Shown here: in pieces, positions 1 to 10,006 of the stretch
How positions within the stretch are numbered: the first letter of the stretch is position 1
Layout of the letters: each line of letters starts with the position of its first letter
NCBI GenBank assembly: GCA_015679605.1
Contig: JAAAVE010000371.1
Coordinates: 1-14,100 of the forward strand
DNA: 14,100 nucleotides
Origin: Podila epigama
Taxonomy: Eukaryota > Mortierellomycota > Mortierellomycetes > Mortierellales > Mortierellaceae
Direction of reading: 5' to 3'
Position numbers and translations under genes: made by a program
The notes under the pieces: generated by a model
Databases searched by the model: none
The model's input: the letters and a program-made list of their open reading frames with translations, nothing else
What the model was told of the DNA's origin: nothing

Positions 1-836
1 CACGGTCACCGACGGTCTCCTCGACGTTGCAGACAACGGTACCCTCGGGCATGGAGCCCAAAGGAAGAACGTTACCAATGTTCAAGGCAGCCTTCTTACC
101 GCAGTAGATGAACTGGCCAGTGTAGGTACCCTCAGTAGCGATGAAAGTCTCAGTGCGCATCTTGTATCTGTGAGTATGAGAGAAAAAAGAGATGATATGC
201 GATTTCAATTCAGATAACTTGGTCTTGTCCTTTCGTTTTTGTTCATTTTCTCCTCGTCGACGTAGAAAAATCGGTTGTAGAAAATGATGCCCTTGTTGAC
301 GGTGACAACAATAATCGTATCGAGTACACTGTGCATAATCCACAAAAGAGTGTCCATAATAGCCTCATGTCTACAAGGTTTGCATGGGGTGAAGACAGAC
401 ATAAAAAATTGACGCCTCCTTCTGCTTGTCACTATCCAAATCGTTCATATTGTTCGTTGTCCTTTGTCTCATGTATCGCTGTGTATGCATTGCTGATGTC
501 TGTAATAGCCCCTCCTAGAGCGCCTGTATATATGCTGCCTGCGTGCTGCCTCTTTCTTCCTGACTTTGTGTTTTATAAAAAGTTGTCGACGTCTCCTCCA
601 TCCTTGATAAAACTTGAAGGCGGTTGTTATTACCTGTAGGGGTCACGGAACTGGACCTTGGCGAGGGGGGCGCCACGACCGGGGTCGTGGATAACCTCCT
701 TGACGATTCCGCGAATGTAACCGGTACGCTCGGCGAAATCGAGGGAGCGCAACTTGGCGGCACCCTTGCGCAGACGAGTGTGCGACTTGAAGATTCCTCC
801 GGGACCCTTACGCTGAGCACGAATAACACGACCCAT
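1..836 (-). CDS. RPL2: Ribosomal protein uL2 (60S L2/L8), 5' part, two exons
   Basis: Encodes the 60S subunit protein uL2, which binds 25S rRNA near the peptidyl-transferase centre. Exon 1 is 836-634 and exon 2 is 167-1, continuing past the left edge. The visible product is about 123 of the usual ~254 residues. It starts [11 protein letters not shown] and contains RSLDF.ER.GY and [10 protein letters not shown] in exon 1, then [11 protein letters not shown] and [12 protein letters not shown] in exon 2, all hallmark uL2 blocks. The 466-nt intron (633-168) has donor GTAATA and acceptor CTCACAG and splits an Arg codon (AG|A), restoring the frame into YKMRTE. The start ATG matches the family N-terminus exactly. 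The family identity is certain; the only inference is the exact splice position, which frame and homology both support. Confidence 0.97.
168..633 (-). other. Long intron of the uL2 gene
   Basis: A 466-nt GT-AG intron after codon 67, four times longer than most introns in the window. Long 5'-proximal introns are common in fungal ribosomal-protein genes and may affect expression; that role is inferred here. It holds an open frame of 75 codons (432-205) with no recognisable similarity. I saw no box C (RTGATGA) paired with box D, so no snoRNA is called. Confidence 0.85.
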
Positions 837-1700
837 TTTACTATTGTTGCGAGTGAAAAGGAGAAAAAACGTTGGATGTGTCGATTAGTCGAGATGGTCT
901 TTTCCAGCTAGTCATGATTTCCATTTCTTTGTTTGGTGTCTTTTTCTCCGCTGAGCGCTGATCCTGTGGGTGAATCTTTCAACTTGAAACTAATTCTACT
1001 GATATCTGGTGCAAGCCTTTTGATGGTGACAGTGGTGTGTAATGAACTTTGTGACAAGATGCACTGCGCTAGATGTTGTTGATGCCCCATGAACTACACA
1101 TGTCCAGAATCATCTTATAACTGATGAATCCTTAAAGATCTCTAGAAGGAATCCCCGATGACATTCGCTGTGATGCTTGCAAGATCAGTCGACTGCAGAA
1201 CAAATAAGACCATGCTATGCTCTGCCATGCCCATCCAGAATCAAGTGATGATGCCGATCCCATGCCATCAAAAAAAATGTCGATAGAGTATGGTGATGGG
1301 AGTGAGGGTATGATACCGAAAGTGAAAATGTGTTGTCGTCTGGGTATGTGAATCGATGGATGGTTCATTGGATGGATTCCTGGATGTTGCTGGATGTTGC
1401 TGGATCATGGACGGTCATCCATTTTGGTCTGGCACTCACAAATCTAATCGTGGAAAGAAGAGGGTTCAATAGAATTTGCCCGTGACACCTTCATATGGTC
1501 TGTCTGCCCATCCCACAACTTTCTCACACTGCAAAAAATGTTAAATTTGTACGTTTAAGGGGCAAGAGCTATTGCGTTGCACAGCATAGTTGACTGTAAG
1601 AAGAAAAAACAGATACGCGTGACTTTTTCGAAGAGGTCTGATTAGACAAGGAAAACCATCGACACATCTTCACCACCACTCCTATAGACGTAGAATGCTT
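837..1700. other. Intergenic region, uL2 promoter side
   Basis: About 860 bp upstream of uL2 and downstream of the Fanzor relic. No convincing gene is visible. Short frames at 908-1090 and 1132-1368 (minus) have no recognisable composition or motifs. The plus strand between 1136 and 1351 has a frame broken by one stop (see findings). A GGAT-rich tandem repeat lies at 1381-1405. The A-rich stretch at 860-870 next to the uL2 start may be part of its leader. Confidence 0.6.
1381..1405. repeat. Tandem repeat, unit TGGATGTTGC
   Basis: Two perfect copies of the 10-mer TGGATGTTGC (1381-1400) followed by a partial third (TGGAT). It sits inside a wider GGAT-rich stretch from about 1354. It looks like a minisatellite seed; no function is implied. 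Confidence 0.9.
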
Positions 1701-1732
1701 GGGGAAGGGGGGGTCTCGAGAGGGGCTTGGGG
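1701..1732 (+). other. G-quadruplex motif just 3' of the Fanzor relic
   Basis: Four G-runs of at least four on the plus strand: 1701-1704, 1707-1713, 1722-1725 and 1729-1732, with loops of 2, 8 and 3 nt. This fits a four-tetrad quadruplex; the minus strand would be C-rich. The 8-nt loop TCTCGAGA is self-complementary. A short hairpin CTTGG-ggcgt-CCAAG (1726-1740) overlaps it. It lies 24 to 55 bp beyond the Fanzor stop codon, so it may be part of the old element's end. Confidence 0.75.
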
Positions 1733-1755
1733 CGTCCAAGAGTCTTGAGATATTC

Positions 1756-2280
1756 TTAGCCGATCAGCGCGATGTTGTGCGCCCCCACTCCGTCTCGGTG
1801 AATCCACCGGGCGCACTCAACGCACGCACATGTCCTCATAGGCGGCTTGGCGAGGCGGGTAGCTCGGTTATAGACAACGCATGTTGGACACATTGTTGAT
1901 GAAAGGTACTCATCTACAAGGGCAACCTTGTATCCAAGCGCGGCACTCTGTCGGCGCGGAAATAATATTATGGATATTATACAGAATTGCCACGATACCA
2001 TGAGTACACACAATCAAAACAAAGAAATACAACCATGCTTTTATCTTCTTTTCGCCTCTCGTACCTTCTGTACGAGTCGTCTGAGGAATGTGGTGTGCAC
2101 TGACGAGAGATTGAAGCCAGAACGGAATGTTCCGTTCCCGAGCGCAAAAAGGACTTTCCTCTGATGGACAGGTACGCCCTTACATGCCTCATCTGCCATC
2201 CGCAAAACGCCAGCAACTGCCAGGTCCTTCTCTGATATTTTCGCCATTCTGTGGTCGTGAACTGCCCCTCCTTCCAGCAT
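1756..2280 (-). pseudogene. Fanzor (eukaryotic TnpB-like) nuclease, C-terminal fragment, two exons
   Basis: Exon a is 2280-2065 and exon b 1947-1756, giving 135 residues; full Fanzors are several hundred. Exon a ends with FALGNGTFRSGF (about residues 45-56) and HTTFLRRLVQK. Exon b reads straight on with ALGYKVALVDEY (75-86), a zinc ribbon CPTC (92-95) plus CVEC (114-117), and the RuvC-III block HRDGVGAHNI (122-131). This order is the C-terminal signature of TnpB/Fanzor proteins; D124 is the RuvC-III acidic residue and is kept. The phase-0 intron (2064-1948, 117 nt; donor GTACGA, acceptor CGACAG) was placed because it joins the motif blocks perfectly. Missing: RuvC-I with its Asp and all N-terminal recognition domains; a stop lies in frame just before the first ATG and nothing upstream resembles Fanzor. 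I therefore call it a 5'-truncated relic of a mobile element. Function as a nuclease is not expected. Confidence 0.85.
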
Positions 2281-2319
2281 CTAGACTCTTGAGGATCAAG
2301 AATTCTGGCAGGAGGACTC

Positions 2320-2360
2320 TGTACCAGATGTATTTTTTTTTTTTTTGTACCAGATGTATT
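2320..2360. repeat. 15-bp direct repeat flanking oligo-T
   Basis: TGTACCAGATGTATT occurs at 2320-2334 and again at 2346-2360, separated only by T residues. On the minus strand this reads target, poly-A, target. The pattern is what a target-site duplication left by a drastically 5'-truncated retroposed poly-A tail would look like. Slippage or repair could also make it. Confidence 0.9.
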
Positions 2361-2503
2361 AAACGACGACCTTTACAATCTATTGAAACTACAGTGAAAG
2401 CCCTTAAGTTGAATAAATTAAATATATCACTGAAAAAAAAATTCAAACTTCCACTTTTCCATTGCCGCAAGTCCTACACATTCCACCACTGCCCCTTCCC
2501 ACT

Positions 2504-4664
2504 ATGAGCACTGCATATCCTTGGATGGACAGCTCACGGAAAAGAAAAGAGACCATTCAAAGTTGGAGAACACTCTTGACCAATCCAGATCCAGAGGCGG
2601 TTGATCTCCAGCCAGCTTGTGACAAAAAAGTGGACGAAATATTGCGCGGTAAGAACAACAGAAGAAGTAAAAAAAAGGCGATCTATCCATCCGAGAACTC
2701 ATTCTGACATTATTTTTTTTTATCACGTATTTCTCACTCCCTCTTTGGCTTAGCTTAGAATATCACTGCGTACAACTTGATCAATTTCCTCCGCCATACA
2801 TCACTATTCAACCTACAGAAACAGTGTCAAAAGATGTGGCCGCGCTACTCATCTCTCAGGATAGGCTACGGGACCTGAAACGTAAGAGGCTCACCAAGTT
2901 AAAGCAAACCAGCACCAAACCAGCTACACAGACTCTGTCTCTATCGCACTCACAGATGTGTTCAAATAAGCAAGAGCAAGCGTCATCACAATCGCTGTCA
3001 AGTGATCAGGAACAGTTATCAAAGGCACATAAAGCAAAGCAAATCGAGCTTGAAGCGGCACTAGCATCATTGTATTGCAAACTTGAGATCTTGCAACCTG
3101 CAGGATTCAAGCCGTCAGATATTCAGTCAAAAGAGAATACAGTCTTGGAAGCAGAAGTGACCATGGATGAGGATCCACAGGAGCAAGGTGTGGAGCATTC
3201 TGAAGGAGACGTTATTCTATCTCAAAATGTCACATCTCAGCAATCCATTTTACTCTGGGACGAACTGCGGGTGTTGGTCACAGCCCTGATATCCGCTGAG
3301 AGCTCGTTGGTAGAACAGGTATGCATGCAACAAGGAGAAAACGTGCCATCTCATGTGGAGACAAGATATTAATCTTTTCTTTGAATGTACCTACTCTACA
3401 GGCAGAACAAGGTGTCATAGACCTGGGACTCGATCTTCTGGAGGATAGCATACTGCATCAGCTTTGTACCAACGAGATTTTTAGTGGCAAGACCGCACAA
3501 GATCAGGAAGCACTCGCCCAAAGTGAGCAAGGTCATTCAGAAGACGAATCCATGTCGTTAGGTCTACCTTACCAAGCCAGCAAACGACTTTATCAGATCT
3601 TGTTCTTACGCAAGGTACGCAACACCAAGAGATATGTTTTTGAAAGACGGATGCGTATTGGAACCTTTGCTTATCCATTGCAGTCAACTTACTCGTCTCT
3701 CAATTATCACTTTTACTTTTTTTTCTTTTTTCATTAATTTCTTAGGCGTCAGACTTGAAGTCAATACCCTCTCGGTTATTCTTGAACGCTTTTCTCCGTG
3801 CTAGCAAAGGATATGGACGCGCCATGGTGGATGGAGTGTTGCAAAATTTGGTGTGCGACTTAAGTAATTACTCAAAGTTTATATCCGAGTTGGTTCTCAA
3901 GGCTATGAAGGAACAGACATCGGCGGGCCACTCGCACTTTTTAAGGTACAAAACATGGTGATATTCTCTCTGTAAAAGTTCAAGAGGAGGGATGCTGATC
4001 GATAGTATTGATATGTATATTTTCAAGTCAATTATTAGATCCTACCTCAAAGGCACAAAGCGCCTCTTCGACACGTGTTTCTATCAAGTCTTCTCAACAG
4101 GAGTCGTTTGTTGGGTCAGCGTTGTGCAGGATACCCGTCGTGTTTGTCTCTGAGATCCACATGAACACGGCATTGACGCTGCTGGGGTTTGCGAATATGC
4201 CTTGCCCACTACCGAGCCGACTTTGGGCGCAACTGAAATCTGGCTTGGACCAGCTTTGGGACGAGGTATCTCGTCTTTTTGAAGAAGAGGGACGGGCTGC
4301 CCAGGACTCTGCACATGCGCACCCTCTTCCAGACTTGCTATCGGACATTGTGGAACAGCGTGTAGCAGACCGTTGGCTGCTCCGAATGTACTGTGCGCCG
4401 CATCAATGGGAGGCACTGACTAAAGCTGATAGTCGTCAGCAGGGCAGTAAAGATATTTTACCAAGGACGGCGTTTCGGCTATACAATCTCAGGCTCACGC
4501 AGCTTCTGATGTCGTGGACGCTTCGTCAAGGGCCACAATGCCAGGATGTAGCGCACCTCATTCGACTACACGACTTTTGTGCGACGCGGTTGGATGCCAA
4601 GCAGAGCAAGGCGCTGGTTGCCAAGTTGGATGGGATCATCAAGAAGAAAAAGGCTACTCCGTAG
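2504..4664 (+). CDS. FANCE-like Fanconi anaemia core-complex protein, five exons, 584 aa
   Basis: Exons: 2504-2648, 2759-3318, 3402-3614, 3746-3945, 4028-4664; the joined frame is open to the TAG. Introns are 82-131 nt, GT-AG; the last acceptor (TTTTCAAG at 4027) was chosen over TTATTAG because only it keeps frame. The first ~230 residues are charged and Gln/Ser-rich (for example TQTLSLSHSQ), probably disordered. From about residue 295 the protein is all-helical: LYQILFLRK (298-306), then SRLFLNAFLRASKGYG (residues 315-330) and VDGVLQNL, later IPVVFVSEIHMNTALTLL (from 408), and a last helix pair with HDFCATRL (554-561) and KALVAKL. This order and spacing resemble the C-terminal FANC-repeat domain of FANCE, which bridges FANCC to FANCD2 for interstrand-crosslink repair in the nucleus. 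Length is close to animal FANCE (~536). Similarity is judged by eye from remembered family pattern; it is low in identity, so the name is provisional. The gene model itself is more certain. A KKKK tail ends the protein. Confidence 0.6.
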
Positions 4665-4800
4665 CGTTGAAAATAATATTTATGCGTCCTCCACAATGTC
4701 AAATGGGCCTGTGCGTATTCATATTTTGTCCGAATGGACAAGGAGAGTGCTGTTCATTCCACTTTTCACTCTTGTCCTCTTCATTCAAATCTGTCTAGTC

Positions 4801-4830
4801 ATTCCATTTCATTTCATTTCATTTCATTTA
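4801..4830 (+). repeat. ATTTC pentanucleotide repeat in the PEX11 leader
   Basis: Four perfect ATTTC units (4806-4825) with imperfect units on both sides (ATTCC, ATTTA), ending about 33 nt before the PEX11 ATG. It forms a T/C-rich stretch typical of fungal core promoters or leaders; length polymorphism is likely. Confidence 0.9.
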
Positions 4831-4862
4831 CATCCAAAACAAACCCCCACCTTTCATTCGTA

Positions 4863-6042
4863 ATGTCTGCTGTTATCAATGTCCAACCTTGGCTCAAGTT
4901 CACTGCCACAACCGTAGGTCGTGACAAACTGTATCGTGCGGTCCAGTACTTTTCACGCTTCTTGGCTTGGTATCTCTACCGCCAGGGTGCGTCCAAAGAG
5001 AACGTTATCCGTTTCAATAACCTCAAAAAGACTATTGGTCTGTCTCGCAAATGTAAAGGCCATTCCTTGTTTTTTTCTTTTTTATGGGTGATTCAATGCA
5101 GCATTCAGACATTTGAGGGACACAAAAACGAATGGATTTTGTTCTTCACAAACCTTAAAAATATACCTTCTTATTTGAACTCTACAGTGATGCGGTTTGG
5201 AAAGCCGATTGAGCATTTGGAAGGGGCAGCTTTGGCTTCTTCTGTCAAGGATGACTTTTTGAGGTACTGTGCTGTCGGTAAGCAGCTGGCGTATGCTGGA
5301 TACTTGACCTTTGATGGCCTCATCTTTGTAAGTCTAGACTATCATCTACTTGGAATTGGCGGTACAAAACTGAGCTGTTTTCCTCCATTAGTACAAATGT
5401 CCCATAATAACGCGTATTTTGTTTGCGTCTTACCTTTTTTGGGCATAGATTGACGGCGCCAATGTGTACAAGTTCAGTAATATCAAGCGTTACAATGAGC
5501 TGGCCAACAAGTTTTGGCTAGCTGGTATTGTCTTTAGCTTCCTGGCAGGTTTATACAAAACCCGTCAGATTCAGATTCGAAAGGAATCGGCTCTGCGTGG
5601 ACTAAAGAACCAAGGAGAGTCCGAAAAGTCGTATTCACGAAACGAGCTCAGTGCGTTGGCCAGGTAATGGATGGATTTTCATGCGAATAATATGATGTGC
5701 AACGAGGTCATGGATATTATTTTTTCTGACATGATATTCTTGTACTTTGTCATACTCTAGAGAGCAATATGCTGTCAACAAGACATTGCTTCAGGATGGT
5801 CTGGATATGCTCATCCCGTCAACTGGGCTTGGTTACTTGGACCTGGACGACGGCGTGATTGGCATCATTGGGTAACGTTCCTATATGCCTTCAATGCAGC
5901 ATTAATGAATATTTAGATGGCGCGTAACTAGCCTCAAGGTACTAACTCTTTCATTTTCATCCATAAATCATTCCACAATAGAACCATCACTTCTATCATG
6001 GGTGCTCAAACTCAGTGGGCCAAGGTGAACAACAATGCGTAA
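4863..6042 (+). CDS. PEX11: Peroxisomal membrane biogenesis protein Pex11, five exons, 238 aa
   Basis: Pex11 is a peroxisomal membrane protein that elongates and helps divide peroxisomes. Exons: 4863-5052, 5188-5327, 5449-5663, 5761-5871, 5982-6042; introns 135, 121, 97 and 110 nt. The joined product is 238 aa, almost the same as yeast Pex11 (236). It begins with the N-terminal amphipathic region typical of the family, GRDKLYRAVQYFSRFLAWY (residues 19-37), then the family block RKLMRFGKPIEHLEGA across the first junction, a hydrophobic segment around FWLAGIVFSFLAGLY, and a C-terminal hydrophobic hairpin GLGYLDLDDGVIGIIGTITSIMGA. Intron 4 has a perfect yeast-type branch sequence TACTAAC (5940-5946), though 35 nt from its acceptor. 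The gene starts only 198 bp after the FANCE-like stop, so its promoter is very compact. Identity is firm; exon ends rest on frame and consensus. Confidence 0.94.
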
Positions 6043-6509
6043 AGACAGAGAAAGCGTCTCGCACGCACAAGCAAAGACCATTTTGACCTATGAATCGAAG
6101 GCTTTCAGAGTACAGATTGCATGAAAAGTATGCATGTCATCAATCAATTAAATCCTTCCTTGAGCTTTTCTTTTAGTTGTGCCTTCATTCTTGAACGCGA
6201 CTTTTGATGCATTATCACATTTGCGAATAAAAGACATTTTTACGCATGCACAAGAAGGTAACAACAACACGTCGCAATACCTGACATATTGGTGCGCTCT
6301 GGATGTAAATTTTTCACTGGAATACTTATTTTTTTTTTTTTTTGAGTGTTGTACAAAGATAATGCAAAATATATCGTGTCGATGGTGTGGCACTACAAGA
6401 TGCTGGGGAAAAAGCTACAAGGAAATGGACTAGGGCATTGAATACCAACAATGAACCGGAAAAATACTGTTTCGTTAGTTGGCCTGTTCGGGACTAGTGT
6501 TGTCGTTTG
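6043..6509. other. Convergent 3' flanks of PEX11 and DED1
   Basis: 467 bp between two stop codons facing each other. AT-rich, with AATAAA at 6226-6231 as a possible poly-A signal for PEX11 and a T14 run near 6329-6343, which read on the minus strand is A-rich. No gene is visible; the short frames here have no recognisable motifs. Confidence 0.7.
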
Positions 6510-8970
<2,461 letters not shown>

Positions 8971-10006
8971 TGGTGAGGGAGGGTAGGACGGATGAGTGTT
9001 ATGAGGGTGATGGGTTGTTGTGAGATGGGAAGAAGAGAGAGAGAGAAAAAAACAAACAAAAAGGAATGAATGAATGACGAAAGAAAAAAAAAGAGTGAAG
9101 AGGAAAGAGAGGGATGCTCGTATCAACCCAACCAACCCTCACTCAAACATTCTCTCCCCTCAAAATATGATTGGCGCAGCAATTGCCCCTGCAAATGGCA
9201 TACAGCGTTCTGTACAGTGGCACAGAGGTAAGCAAGCCATCATCATCCAGCAGTCATCCAGGAGCCATAATAGCCACAACCTTCACTATGTAGAATAGTT
9301 GGTTGTTCAAACATAAAGATATGACGACGATGGATAATAGCAAGGGTTTGTTGGTGTTCGTTGCCCTGAGTTGAACATTGTGTATCTCAAATTGTGGTCT
9401 TCATGCCACAGTTACTGGATGAAAGAAGGAGCAAGAAGATATGTTCTTTTTGGTCCTTTTGCTCTACTACTTTCTACTACCCTTTGTACACCATGCAAGC
9501 ATGCAAGCATGCTGCACAATGCACCACACAACACAATCGAACGTCAGTATGGTTCGGTCTGCTCGTGTGGGACGCGCTGAGGTCTGGATTGACTGGGAAG
9601 ATTGGTATCCACACACAAACAAGCTTTCTATGGGATTTCTGCGCCCGTTGAAATAATTTATGCTTATTTTTTTCTCTTCTCTTTTCTCTCTCTCTCACTT
9701 CTCACTTTTCTCTCTCTCACTCCCATCTTGTCACCCCTCAACAATCAAATAATCTCTTCTAATCTTGCATTGCGACCACGTTGCTCAGCATTTCAGCTTT
9801 AGCTCACCCTAATCTTCATCTCTAACAAATTAAGATTCGCTCACTTTTCATCCGTCACTTTGCGCTCTCTATTCTCCGTCTCAACATCACCCTTGTTCGC
9901 ACGCACACATTACACAAACACAGCATTTCAACAAGAGCCTCTGCTTTAGGGTGGGGTTTTGTCTTGCTCTCAAGCCCCCCCAACTTCTGCCCATTCCTTC
10001 ATACTC
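8971..10006. promoter_or_regulatory. Divergent promoter region between DED1 and the coiled-coil gene
   Basis: 1036 bp separating two genes that run away from each other, so both promoters and leaders must lie here. The DED1 side (8990-9120) is purine-rich on the plus strand, i.e. pyrimidine-rich for DED1. The right side has a strong CT-rich tract (about 9666-9732), a common fungal core-promoter feature, followed by an AC-rich leader to the ATG at 10007. TTTAGGG at 9945-9951 resembles a telo-box core, but a single copy is weak evidence. I see no gene; frames at 9074-9298 and 9371-9656 lack recognisable motifs. Confidence 0.5.
9492..9512. repeat. CATGCAAG tandem repeat
   Basis: CATGCAAG occurs twice in tandem and is followed by CATGC, creating two overlapping GCATGC palindromes spaced 8 bp. 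It lies mid-way in the divergent promoter region; a paired transcription-factor site is possible but unproven. Confidence 0.85.

Noticed and set aside
205-432. 75-codon open frame on the sense strand inside the uL2 intron
   Set aside because: No recognisable motif, starts well inside a convincing intron, and a frame of this length is expected by chance.
168-633. Intronic snoRNA in the uL2 gene
   Set aside because: No box C sequence paired with a box D and no terminal stem; no H/ACA layout seen by eye.
1699-1899. Plus-strand 66-codon frame
   Set aside because: It lies antisense to the conserved Fanzor zinc-ribbon exon and has no motif of its own.
9165-9229. Possible small upstream exon ending in a perfect donor (GAG|GTAAGC)
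   Set aside because: Joining it to the only good acceptor near the next gene (CTTTAG at 9949) gives a frame that does not enter the coiled-coil reading frame. It could be a non-coding leader exon, but nothing else supports it.
9535-9660. tRNA-like stretch with GGTTCGG
   Set aside because: No matching A box, no acceptor stem, and the B-box match is incomplete.
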